From Chromatiales bacterium (ex Bugula neritina AB1) (GTDB taxonomy: Bacteria > Pseudomonadota > Gammaproteobacteria > Granulosicoccales > Granulosicoccaceae), in NCBI GenBank assembly GCA_001730015.1, contig MDLA01000140.1, positions 1 to 64,000 of the forward strand: a DNA stretch of 64,000 nucleotides, read 5' to 3'. The notes beneath the pieces were generated by a model that searched no databases, was not told the DNA's origin, and saw nothing but the letters and a program-made list of their open reading frames with translations. Below are positions 36,539 through 44,609 of this stretch, piece by piece. Both the position numbers and the translations under genes were made by a program. Every line of letters starts with the position of its first letter. Within the stretch, counting starts at the first letter, position 1.

Positions 36539-36539
36539 G

Positions 36540-37397
36540 ATGGATGAAAAAAAGGGCCTTGGATTCTATCTGCTCGCGGCGTTTTTTACGCTGTTTGTTA
36601 TTTTTCTCTACGGACCAACAATCACAATTGCAATACTTTCGTTCCAGGGCCCTCACGGCGGCCTGACCTTTCCCATGAATGGCGTATCGATGCACTGGTT
36701 TCACAACCTGTTTGAGCAACAGGCAGTCGGCGATATATGGGGGTCTTTCAGACGCTCTTTCGCACTGGGACTGATGGTCATGATCATAACGGTGGTAGTC
36801 GCGGTGATGGCGGGCCTGGCGTTCAGACGGCAGTTCTTTGGATCAACCGTTATTTTCTATCTGGTCGTCGGAAGCCTGATTATCCCCTCAATACTCATTT
36901 CACTGGGCGTGGGAATTTTGTTCAACCAACTTGACTGGGACGTACACTGGTCCACCTCCGGGCTTGGTTCACAGCTTACGTGGACGCTGCCTTTCGGCCT
37001 TCTAATTATGTTTGCGGTGTTCAATCGATTTAATCCATCTTACGAGGAAGCCGCGCGAGACCTTGGCGCAAGCAACCTGCAAACTGTCTGGCACATTGTG
37101 CTTCCGCTGATTGCCCCGAGCCTGATCGGGGTTGCCCTGTTTGGATTTACCTTGTCCTACGATGAGTTTGCCCGCACCCTGCTTACCGCTGGCAGTTACA
37201 ACACCTTACCGCTTGAAATCTACGGCATGACTACCAGCGTAACCACGCCGGTGCTTTACGCGCTTGGCACCCTGACCACCATTTTTTCGTTTATTGTGAT
37301 CGGTTTGTTTATCGCCATTTTGTGGATACTAAAGCGGCGGGAAAAGCAGAGCAGGCATAACGCCGGCGCCGATACATCAGGTTTGTCCAGCGTATAA
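36540..37397 (+). CDS. ABC transporter permease, PotC-like
   Basis: From ATG 36540 (AAGGA at 9 nt) this is a 285-residue six-span permease. The first span (FYLLAAFFTLFVIFLYGPTI) and the EAA loop (EEAARDLGASNLQTVWHIVL) are typical of PotC. It completes the importer encoded by the four-gene operon. The C-terminus is basic (KRREKQSRHN) and cytoplasmic. Confidence 0.92.
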   Translation: MDEKKGLGFYLLAAFFTLFVIFLYGPTITIAILSFQGPHGGLTFPMNGVSMHWFHNLFEQQAVGDIWGSFRRSFALGLMVMIITVVVAVMAGLAFRRQFFGSTVIFYLVVGSLIIPSILISLGVGILFNQLDWDVHWSTSGLGSQLTWTLPFGLLIMFAVFNRFNPSYEEAARDLGASNLQTVWHIVLPLIAPSLIGVALFGFTLSYDEFARTLLTAGSYNTLPLEIYGMTTSVTTPVLYALGTLTTIFSFIVIGLFIAILWILKRREKQSRHNAGADTSGLSSV

Positions 37398-37471
37398 AGC
37401 TATCGAATACAACGGGGATCTGTAGCGCTATTCAAAGCCGAATTTGAAAAAAATTCGATTTAAGAGCATTT

Positions 37472-37630
37472 ATCATACTTTAGGGGAATAGATCTTTGAG
37501 CCCTCACCCCAGTACTATAACCAGCAGTTAGGGAGCAGTAGCAGTAAAACATGTCCAGGCCCGCCAGCTTAGAGACACTATGGAATCAGGACTATCAGTA
37601 TGCACAGGGAAGTGCAAACATTAGTACCCC
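37472..37630 (+). repeat. Direct repeat unit, copy 1
   Basis: The copy begins ATCATACTTT, then GGGGAAT.GAT, a TACTAT -10-like box, GGAGCAGTAGCAGTAAA, and the coding start ATGTCCAGGCCCGCC, and ends after TATGCACAGGGAAGTGC plus TACCCC. Its inverted repeat is degraded (GGGG...CCCC) compared with copy 2. Blocks of 20 or more identical bases are shared between the copies. Confidence 0.75.
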
Positions 37631-37643
37631 GGATTATCGGTAA
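37551..37643 (+). CDS. Putative 30-residue peptide, copy 1 of a repeated small frame
   Basis: A 30-codon frame starts at ATG 37551 (MSRPASLETLWNQDYQYAQG, then SANISTPDYR). It is aligned in the same frame with the start of the copy-2 frame: shared residues are MSRPA, T, W, and DYQYAQGSA. Differences between copies include silent third-position changes (ACA/ACT, GAC/GAT, GCA/GCG), which hints at selection on the peptide. A GGAG lies 15-18 nt upstream, longer than ideal. I recognise no family. A non-coding element is the alternative. Confidence 0.35.
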   Translation: MSRPASLETLWNQDYQYAQGSANISTPDYR

Positions 37644-37928
37644 TCCTAAAGAGCCACAGACATCACGTCTTGCACCCTTCTCGCCGCGTGGCCATCGACA
37701 TATCAATCACCACCGCAATTTTTGTTTCCAAATTGATACAATCAATCTGGTTAAGCTTCATGAAAGTGAGAGCTATATCGCATTTTGTGCATTCGATGTG
37801 GCGAAAAAGCAAAAAATCTACAGCTTCTTTACAAATACAGAAAACAGCGTGCAGCCGCAGAAAATAAGGCATTCTGTGCTATTTTCAACAGCTTATTTTG
37901 AGCATGCACAACTATCAGGAAAAATCAA

Positions 37929-38084
37929 TCATACTTTCGGGGAATGGATTTTCCATTCCCCATGCCACTATTATAATGGCTAGTCAGGAGCAGTAGCAGT
38001 AAATGATGTCCAGGCCCGCCGGCTATGTGACTACCTGGAGCAAGGATTATCAGTATGCACAGGGAAGTGCGACTTTACTACCCC
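37929..38084 (+). repeat. Direct repeat unit, copy 2
   Basis: The second copy of the unit described at 37472. It contains a perfect 10-bp inverted repeat (GGGGAATGGA/TCCATTCCCC, 3-nt loop, 37940-37962) and a perfect TATAAT at 37973-37978 where copy 1 has TACTAT. Copy 2 therefore looks like the more intact one. Confidence 0.75.
37940..37978 (+). promoter_or_regulatory. Inverted repeat overlapping the -35 position of a TATAAT promoter
   Basis: A perfect 10-bp inverted repeat with 3-nt spacer ends 10 nt before TATAAT (37973-37978). It sits where a -35 box would be, so it could be an operator or activator site for the small frame at 38003. The promoter assignment rests on the -10 alone. Confidence 0.45.
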
Positions 38085-38257
38085 GTTTTAAATATTGTCT
38101 GCCCGCGCCAAAACCTGACCGGACACACACTACTTGCTCCGCCTACTTTACACGCTATACCGATCAAAACCGGCCAGCGACGACAGCTTATCAGCCCCCC
38201 CCACAACCGCGTAGCTTGATTCTCCACCAACGAGATATTCCTCAGCAACGTTTTTAA
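38003..38257 (+). CDS. Putative small frame, copy 2 of the repeated unit
   Basis: Two tandem ATGs (38003, 38006) open an 83-84-codon frame: MSRPAGYVTTWSKDYQYAQG, then SATLLPRFKY and a Pro/Arg-rich tail. Only the first 22 residues match copy 1. The tail overlaps the 3' end of the PreP-like gene on the other strand by 110 nt and may be only open reading without function. GGAG lies 12 nt before the first ATG and TATAAT 25 nt before it. Family unknown. Confidence 0.3.
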   Translation: MMSRPAGYVTTWSKDYQYAQGSATLLPRFKYCLPAPKPDRTHTTCSAYFTRYTDQNRPATTAYQPPPQPRSLILHQRDIPQQRF

Positions 38258-41057
38258 GGTCGGCCAAAGTAACTTTCAACACGTTTTGCCTAACTTGTTG
38301 TATGTAGTCAGCCCCCCTGCCATACCGCTCGGCATAGTAGTTACCTACAGCTTCTCCGGCCGGGGATCCCGGCTTATCAATACGGCCGATCACACCGAGG
38401 ATTGCTTCCTCTAATAATCGTTCTTCGTGTTTCTCGTTGAGTAACCAGGTAATGGAGGCGTCGAAGTCATCGAAAGTCTCCTGCAAACGAGGATCACGAT
38501 AAGAGTAAAATCGAAAAGCTCCGCCCTCTCCGTCGTAACTGGCGCCACCACCGTAAGCACCACCTTTCTCACGCACTGCGCTGTGCAGGAAGCCATTGCC
38601 CAGATATTCACTCAAAACGGTAAATACAGGGGCCGCCGGATGCCCTGATGCCACAACCGATTTGGCTTGAGCACAATAATTAACCTGGGCGTTAGTACAC
38701 CAGGCTTGCTTCACTTGTGCGGATACATAGTCAATAGCAAAGCCGGGGGAGGCAGACTCACGCTGGGTAATTCCACACCGGGCTATCTCCTGGGCAACCA
38801 GTGCATGTTGCTCCTGTTCGCTTACAACCAGCCATTCTCTTGGCGCGTTGCAAATACGCTCGTGAATGAGATTCAACTTTTCCGATAGTGCAGCAACTTC
38901 TGCAGGATTCTTCTGCAAACGTTCATCGAGGGCTCTGAGCTCCGCTATTCCCTGCAGCCCTCCCCAGCGATGGCTTAATGCGCCGGTAGCGCTGAGTTGA
39001 CTGGTAGCGGCTGTCATCGCGAGACCGTGGCCCCTGCCAGTTATAGAACTCTCGCGTCGAGCTCGGGTTTGCGATATCAGATCCTTGATTCTGGAGGTCT
39101 CAGTGAAATCAGGGGAATCAAGAGTCTCGTGAATCATTCGACTGATGTGCTGATAATTGCGATTTAACCCCTTTGCTGAAATTACCATCGAGGCGTGCAT
39201 GTCATCTTTTTTACCGAGTACGCTGCGAGTACTGATTCGCGCCCCCAGGCCGCCGAGAACAGCCGCCTGCTGTGCCTGTGTATCGAGATAGTTGCGACCG
39301 GCACTGCCTACTTCTGTCAGGCACATAGTGTAAATGGGCAGCACATCCAGCAGGCTGTCATCAAACGCTGGCAACTCACTAACCAGCTGCTGATATACCA
39401 TGCCATTGGTCCCGGTTGTGTACCAGACACCCGGCATATCACCGGTTTGCCTGCTTTCTCCTACCGGGAACTTCAACTCCGCGGGTACGTCTTCGAGAGT
39501 GACGCGTGGCAGCAATTCTGCATCGTCTTCGCCCGACTGCCTTTCTTCAAGATCCGCAGCCAGTTCAGCAATTCTGGCACGTTGCTGCTCATTCAGTGAT
39601 TCATCGAGCGCTTTTAGATTTTCTGCTTCAGCAGCTTCTTCAGCGGCGGCAAGATCACAGTCGGGCGACATCACCAAGCGTATCCGGTGTGGATTATCCA
39701 GCAACAAATCCTGAACCAGACGCGGAATAAACTGCGGATCCTCTGCATCTTTACGTAAATCGTCGAGTAAGTTGTCTATATCGAGCGCAGCAACTGGATC
39801 ACCACCGTGCAGTGCTGGTGTAAGCGCGCGCATGGCAAGTTGCAACCCATAGGGAAAGCCGTCACCGGTTACCTCACGCTGCGCCAGTTCAAGCTGATGC
39901 AGTACAGACATTACCGACTCTGTTGGCACCCCGTTGGTGGCAATATCTTCCAGCACAACCATAATCAACGCTTCAACTGCATCGGCCTTTTCGGGATCAG
40001 TTCCTTCAAGCCCAGCTGCAAAAGTCATTTCGCGGGTGTCGTCGTCGGCTCCGCAAAGCGGCGAAGGCGAGCTACCCAAATCACTGGTTTCCAGTGCCCG
40101 GCGCAGCGGCGAACTACTATTATCAAGTAATACATCTGACAGCACACGCGCTTCCATCACTTTGCGCATATCGGAATTTTTACCCAGTAACCAACCCAAC
40201 GCTACATGCGTTTTGCCTTCGGTGCTCTCTTCTGCCAATGGATAACTGGCCGTCATATTCTGTGGCGAGGTGTACCGCTGTTCGTCAGGGATCGCAAAAC
40301 CGGAAACATCGAGAGCTTCAAATTCATTCAGCGCGCGCTCTTCGAACTTGTCCTGTAATTCACTCGCTGGCAGATCTCCATAAGTAAACATCACGGCATT
40401 AGACGGATGATAATGCTTGGAATGGAATGCCTTTAATTGCTCCCAGCTCAAATCCGGAATTACTGCCGGGTCTCCGCCGCTATCATGGTGGTACGTAATA
40501 CTTGGAAACAACGCAGTGGAAAATTGCTTCATGAGACGTGCGTTCGGCGAGCTGTATGCTCCCTTCATCTCGTTAAAAACCACCCCTTTGTACATCAACG
40601 GGGAGTTGATGTTTCCAGACTCGGTGAAATCGAGACGATGTCCTTCCTGCCGGAAATCAAGCTCATTCAGGCTCGGGAAAAAGGCCGCATCAAGATAAAC
40701 ATCGAGCAAGTTATAAAAATCTTTGCGATTTCTACTGGCGAATGGATACGCTGTCCAGTCACTCGCTGTAAATGCGTTCATGAAGGTATTGAGCGACCGT
40801 CGCAACATCATGAAGAACGGATCCCTCACCGGATAACGCTTGCTTCCGCAAAGAGCGGTATGCTCAAGGATGTGCGCAACCCCGGTTGAATCCTGTGGTA
40901 CTGTTAAAAACGCCACCAAAAACGCGTTCTGATCGTCGTCCGCTGCCAGGTGCATGTGACGTGCCCCGGTCTTTTTATGCCGATACTCCTGAAACTCCAT
41001 GTTCAGTGACGCAATCGGGTAGCGACGCAATTCCTCAAACACTGCACTTTGTGGCAT
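38148..41057 (-). CDS. PreP-like M16 (insulinase-family) metalloprotease
   Basis: The 969-residue protein has the inverted zinc motif H62-x-x-E65-H66 (VAHILEHTALCGS) with a downstream Glu region, and the PreP-type layout of four homologous domains forming a chamber (M16C with the C-terminal half KGGAYGGGASYDGEGG). Such proteases degrade peptides, including targeting peptides in organelles; bacterial roles are less clear. No signal peptide is seen, so it is probably cytoplasmic. It stands alone, bounded by the repeat region and a 334-nt gap. Confidence 0.9.
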   Translation of the reverse strand: MPQSAVFEELRRYPIASLNMEFQEYRHKKTGARHMHLAADDDQNAFLVAFLTVPQDSTGVAHILEHTALCGSKRYPVRDPFFMMLRRSLNTFMNAFTASDWTAYPFASRNRKDFYNLLDVYLDAAFFPSLNELDFRQEGHRLDFTESGNINSPLMYKGVVFNEMKGAYSSPNARLMKQFSTALFPSITYHHDSGGDPAVIPDLSWEQLKAFHSKHYHPSNAVMFTYGDLPASELQDKFEERALNEFEALDVSGFAIPDEQRYTSPQNMTASYPLAEESTEGKTHVALGWLLGKNSDMRKVMEARVLSDVLLDNSSSPLRRALETSDLGSSPSPLCGADDDTREMTFAAGLEGTDPEKADAVEALIMVVLEDIATNGVPTESVMSVLHQLELAQREVTGDGFPYGLQLAMRALTPALHGGDPVAALDIDNLLDDLRKDAEDPQFIPRLVQDLLLDNPHRIRLVMSPDCDLAAAEEAAEAENLKALDESLNEQQRARIAELAADLEERQSGEDDAELLPRVTLEDVPAELKFPVGESRQTGDMPGVWYTTGTNGMVYQQLVSELPAFDDSLLDVLPIYTMCLTEVGSAGRNYLDTQAQQAAVLGGLGARISTRSVLGKKDDMHASMVISAKGLNRNYQHISRMIHETLDSPDFTETSRIKDLISQTRARRESSITGRGHGLAMTAATSQLSATGALSHRWGGLQGIAELRALDERLQKNPAEVAALSEKLNLIHERICNAPREWLVVSEQEQHALVAQEIARCGITQRESASPGFAIDYVSAQVKQAWCTNAQVNYCAQAKSVVASGHPAAPVFTVLSEYLGNGFLHSAVREKGGAYGGGASYDGEGGAFRFYSYRDPRLQETFDDFDASITWLLNEKHEERLLEEAILGVIGRIDKPGSPAGEAVGNYYAERYGRGADYIQQVRQNVLKVTLADLKNVAEEYLVGGESSYAVVGGADKLSSLAGFDRYSV

Positions 41058-41391
41058 TTCTGCTCCGTCTGATGACTATAGAAACTGTCGGGATTTTGAA
41101 TATGCTGTTATAAGGTCTGCAAGAGCAGAGCGCAATACTCGAACCGACAAATTATATGCCACCGAAACGCACCTCAGAAAATACGTATGGTAAATACAAC
41201 AAGTGCTTTGGGCGACGGAACAGTTACTTTGGTTGGAAGGCGGCATTAGGTACCGCCATGCCATTTGTCTTCGCCAGACCGTATTAAACGAGTTACGGCG
41301 TGAGACATCACCACGGGCAGGAACAAAAAAATCAATCCGGAGCGGCACACCCCTGCGGCTGCCCACCAGATCTAAAAACGATTTGAAGCGA
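41058..41391. other. Intergenic, no feature seen
   Basis: The 334-nt stretch between the protease start and the pilZ stop holds the protease promoter on the minus strand. A 96-codon minus-strand frame here has no ribosome binding site and no recognisable content. I see no RNA gene. Confidence 0.4.
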
Positions 41392-41730
41392 CTACATGGT
41401 ATTGGTGGGACGCTCTGAGGATATTAATCCCCCCAGATGGTCTTCAACAATACGTCGTACGTTACCCGCCTTTTCTCCGGTGAACTGAACACCGATTCCC
41501 GCCACGGAGTTGCCGCCGGCCGCAGTAATCCAGACTACTTTTCCCGGTACTGGCCATCTTTCTGATTCATCCATCAATCCAAACAACAGAAAGACAGTAT
41601 CACCAAGGTTATAGGCCTGATTAGTCGGTACAAACACACCGCCGCCTTCAACAAAAGACATGTATGCCGCTTGTAAGGCGCCACGGTCTGTTATTGTCAG
41701 CGATACGATGGCTTTGCGATCGGTGGTCAT
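41392..41730 (-). CDS. pilZ: PilZ-domain protein
   Basis: The 112-residue protein matches PilZ of Pseudomonas, encoded after holB. Family members bind cyclic-di-GMP through an RxxxR and D/NxSxxG motif, but PilZ itself lacks the first motif, and here too I see no RxxxR near the N-terminus. It has the beta-barrel pattern (VSLTITDRGALQAAYMSF, VVWITAAGGNSVAGIGVQF). PilZ is needed for type IV pilus biogenesis and binds PilB and FimX. Its ATG overlaps the holB stop by 4 nt. Confidence 0.88.
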   Translation of the reverse strand: MTTDRKAIVSLTITDRGALQAAYMSFVEGGGVFVPTNQAYNLGDTVFLLFGLMDESERWPVPGKVVWITAAGGNSVAGIGVQFTGEKAGNVRRIVEDHLGGLISSERPTNTM

Positions 41731-42704
41731 TGTGGATTCTCCGCGCGAATTCTGAGTCGATACATACGTATATCGGCCAACGCGCCCTCAAGCACAGCCT
41801 GGGTTTTCAGGCTCGCATTATCCAGGCGCATCCGATCCTGTAGAACGATGTGTGCCTGGCTGAGATAACGTCGATCAATCGTGTGCCGTTCAGATGTCAA
41901 TCGACCGCTTGCCACAGAAAATTCAAGCTTTTTAATCAGTTCTGTGGTCCACTGCAGGAATAATGTTAACGAAACTCTGGTGCTCAGTGCCGAAGCAGTC
42001 AGTCCGGCGAGCTCTGTCGGGCTCCCGTCTTTAAGAACAAAGTCAACCCACCCACTGCGAATAGCAGCGATCCGGGCGAGATCGAGGTTACCGATGTGGC
42101 TCCTGGCCAGCAACGGAGCACCCTGAGCAAAATCCAGGGCCATTTCACAATCGCTGAGCTTTTGCCCTTTCAGCCAATCCAGTGCAACATCTTTTTCGGG
42201 AGTGGGAACCACAATACGCTGACAGCGGCTCCGCACCGTTGCAGGCAGCTCTGCCTCGCGATCAGCGATCAGCATAATTACGCTGCCGGCGCCCGGTTCC
42301 TCCAGCGTTTTCAACAAGCTGTTTGCAGCCGCTGTCGTCATGCTGTGGGCTTTGTTAATAACAGCAATACGGTATGGCCCATAGGTGGCCGTGAGCGACA
42401 ACTTCTCAGTGAGCTTCCGGATTTGCTCAACGCTGATCACAGTCGCCTTATCTATCCAGTCAAGCAACATCAGGTCTGGGTGGGTTCCACGCCTGGTTAG
42501 CACACACCGGTTACAGGTGTCACAAGGTGCCCCCTCAGGAAATCGCTCGCACAGTAACGCTCGCGAAAACGCGGTCGCCAGCTCGAGCTTCCCGAGGCCC
42601 GGCATGCCGGCAATCAGGGAGGCATGATGCAGGCTGCCCTGCGACGCCACATTGATTAGCATACGCCACTGTCGTTGCAGCCAGGGGTAAGGTGCTTCAA
42701 TCAT
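41727..42704 (-). CDS. holB: DNA polymerase III subunit delta prime
   Basis: HolB is the stator subunit of the clamp loader. The 325-residue protein has a degenerate P-loop (GMPGLGKLELA), the zinc module Cys (C52, then CDTCNRC at 61-67), and the SRC-type motif (TVRSRCQRIVVP). Like E. coli delta prime, the P-loop is probably inactive. It overlaps tmk by 8 nt and pilZ by 4 nt, so the tmk-holB-pilZ genes are tightly coupled. Confidence 0.95.
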   Translation of the reverse strand: MIEAPYPWLQRQWRMLINVASQGSLHHASLIAGMPGLGKLELATAFSRALLCERFPEGAPCDTCNRCVLTRRGTHPDLMLLDWIDKATVISVEQIRKLTEKLSLTATYGPYRIAVINKAHSMTTAAANSLLKTLEEPGAGSVIMLIADREAELPATVRSRCQRIVVPTPEKDVALDWLKGQKLSDCEMALDFAQGAPLLARSHIGNLDLARIAAIRSGWVDFVLKDGSPTELAGLTASALSTRVSLTLFLQWTTELIKKLEFSVASGRLTSERHTIDRRYLSQAHIVLQDRMRLDNASLKTQAVLEGALADIRMYRLRIRAENPQ

Positions 42705-43362
42705 CCACTGTACTAACTAGAACGTCGGCCCATTGATCAATGACCCGGCAAAGCACTGACTCTGCTGCCACCGATACAGATTCAAAATCAGGATTCGCAT
42801 CGATCACCTGTATACGCGAAGGATTTTCTCTGGCTCGCTCCAGGTAACCTTGCCTGACACGCTCAAAAAAGGTATCGCCTTCGGTTTCAATTCGATCCAG
42901 TGAACGTCGCCTGCGGGTTCGTGCCAGACTGGTCTCGCGGCTGGCATCAAGCAATAGTGTCAGATCAGGTTGCAAACCCTCCTGCACCCACGCCTCGATT
43001 ATAGAAACGCGCTGCATACCAAGCTGCCTGCCCGCTCCCTGGTAGGCATAGGAAGCATCGGTGAATCGATCGCACAATACCCAGACGCCGCTGGAAAGTG
43101 CCGGCTCGATTATCGATTCTATATGCTGAGCGCGTGATGCGAACATCAGTAACAATTCCGCTTTAGCCACCATTGGGTCTTCGGTACCGAGCACAACTTC
43201 ACGTAACTGCTCACCCAGAGGCGTTCCACCCGGTTCACGAGTACAGACCACTTCAAACCCATATCTCTGCAGCACATCCCGCACGACTGGCAGCAGTGTC
43301 GATTTCCCTACACCTTCTGCACCTTCCAGCGTGATAAAGCGACCACGTTGCTTATCGGCCAT
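42697..43362 (-). CDS. tmk: Thymidylate kinase
   Basis: Tmk phosphorylates dTMP to dTDP. The 221-residue protein has the P-loop GAEGVGKSTLL (about 14-24), the DR motif (VLCDRFTDASYAYQGAGR) and the LID region with RTRRRRSLDRIE. It is encoded between mltG and holB as in E. coli. Confidence 0.97.
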   Translation of the reverse strand: MADKQRGRFITLEGAEGVGKSTLLPVVRDVLQRYGFEVVCTREPGGTPLGEQLREVVLGTEDPMVAKAELLLMFASRAQHIESIIEPALSSGVWVLCDRFTDASYAYQGAGRQLGMQRVSIIEAWVQEGLQPDLTLLLDASRETSLARTRRRRSLDRIETEGDTFFERVRQGYLERARENPSRIQVIDANPDFESVSVAAESVLCRVIDQWADVLVSTVDD

Positions 43363-43375
43363 TGGAATTAGTCCG

Positions 43376-44371
43376 CTATTTTTTCAGGATGAATTTACGC
43401 ACAGCCTTATTGTGCGCTTCCACCGTTTCGTTAAATACATGGCCCCCGGTTCCATCTGCAACAAAAAACAACGCCTTCGTTGCTGCCGGATTAACTGCCG
43501 CCTCCAGTGACTCCGCACCCGCCATCGCAATTGGTGTGGGCGGTAGACCGGCAATAGTATAGGTGTTATAGGGGGTTGGTGTTTTTAAATCGCGGCGAGT
43601 AATATTTCCGTTGAAAGACCTGCCAATACCATATATTACTGTCGGGTCCATTTGCAGGCGCATGCCTTTTCGCAATCGACCCGCAATTACCCCTGATATA
43701 ATCGGCCGCTCCGATGCCACTGACGTCTCTTTTTCAATTATAGATGCCAGAGTCAGAGCTTCGTAGGCACTGGAAACCGGGAGATTATCCTGCCGGTCCA
43801 GCCACACTTCATCCAGTTTCGCTACCAATGCCCGATTGGCCCGCAATAGAAATTCTGCATCTGTCGTACCGCGAGGAAAAAAATAGGTATCGGGTAGAAA
43901 CTGCCCCTCTGGATGACCGTCCGCCAAACCGATAGACGCCAGCAGATCTTTATCCTCGACGTCTTGCAACGTTGCTACGAGTACCGGATCCGCGGCGAGA
44001 GCATCACGCAATTGCCAGATATTCCAGCCTTCGAGAATAGTAAACGAGTACTGTTTCTGTTTGCCAAGCTGTAACTCATCGAGCAGGCTGATCGGCGTCA
44101 GATCTGTGGACAGAGAATACTCGCCGGTTTTTATACTACGGGCCTTGCCTGTGTAGCGGGCATAGATTTCCCACCATATCGGACGATCGAGTAACCCGGA
44201 TGCTGATAATTTAGCGCCGATAACCCGCACCGTTTCACCCGGCTTGACCTGAATATCCAGCGCTCTGGAATCGGTACTTAAAGGCGCGTGAAGAAATTCA
44301 TAGGCATCGTATGCCAACCAACCCGCCGCGCATACAAAAAGGCAAAAGACAAACGCAAATAATTTTTTCAC
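43376..44371 (-). CDS. mltG: Endolytic murein transglycosylase MltG
   Basis: MltG cuts glycan strands at the inner membrane and sets their length. The 331-residue protein has a single N-terminal membrane span (LFAFVFCLFVCAAGW), a LysM-like subdomain, and the YceG catalytic domain with E213 in ASIIEKETS (E218 in E. coli). The start is GTG. pabC, usually just upstream, is absent; a 73-codon frame occupies the gap to fabF. Confidence 0.94.
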   Translation of the reverse strand: MKKLFAFVFCLFVCAAGWLAYDAYEFLHAPLSTDSRALDIQVKPGETVRVIGAKLSASGLLDRPIWWEIYARYTGKARSIKTGEYSLSTDLTPISLLDELQLGKQKQYSFTILEGWNIWQLRDALAADPVLVATLQDVEDKDLLASIGLADGHPEGQFLPDTYFFPRGTTDAEFLLRANRALVAKLDEVWLDRQDNLPVSSAYEALTLASIIEKETSVASERPIISGVIAGRLRKGMRLQMDPTVIYGIGRSFNGNITRRDLKTPTPYNTYTIAGLPPTPIAMAGAESLEAAVNPAATKALFFVADGTGGHVFNETVEAHNKAVRKFILKK

Positions 44372-44374
44372 AGA

Positions 44375-44596
44375 CTAACCGTGTGCAGAAAATCGACTAT
44401 CTGATCGGTACAGAGGCCATCCACAGTAACGTCTGAGAGCCTGTCCGGAAATGAGAGTAGTAACGAGGTTGTGAGAATTTCGTACGGGGCGCGCAGGGTT
44501 GGAATAGTTGATCGAATTAGGAGAACTGTAATACATAGTCAAACTGGTCGATCTTAAAAGCAGGCCAATCACTCGTTGCCGCAGCTGGTCATTCAT
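44375..44596 (-). CDS. Doubtful 73-codon frame between fabF and mltG
   Basis: The frame begins 14 nt after the fabF stop and ends 3 nt before the mltG start, filling exactly the space where pabC stands in E. coli. GGGA precedes the ATG closely. However, the product (MNDQLRQRVIGLLLRSTSL and onwards) shows no family motif, no resemblance to aminodeoxychorismate lyase and no clear topology. It may be a real orphan, a remnant, or open by chance. Confidence 0.25.
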   Translation of the reverse strand: MNDQLRQRVIGLLLRSTSLTMYYSSPNSINYSNPARPVRNSHNLVTTLISGQALRRYCGWPLYRSDSRFSAHG

Positions 44597-44609
44597 TCCC
44601 GGAATTTTC

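Larger units (their letters stand above)
37398..38147. other. 750-bp intergenic region with a diverged tandem unit
   Basis: No known gene lies between the importer and the PreP-like protease. The region carries two related copies of a roughly 160-bp unit (37472-37630 and 37929-38084), about 457 bp apart, each with a promoter-like region and the same short reading frame. The 300 bp between them is AT-rich. Plus- and minus-strand frames of 127 and 69 codons there match nothing I know. Further weak similarity may extend upstream of both copies. Confidence 0.6.

Noticed and set aside
37600..37983. 127-codon plus-strand frame in the repeat region
   Set aside because: Starts inside the repeat in a different frame from the shared peptide and has no family match or ribosome binding site. 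It is retained only as part of the description of the intergenic region.
41076..41366. 96-codon minus-strand frame upstream of pilZ's neighbour protease
   Set aside because: No ribosome binding site, no motif, composition like non-coding DNA.
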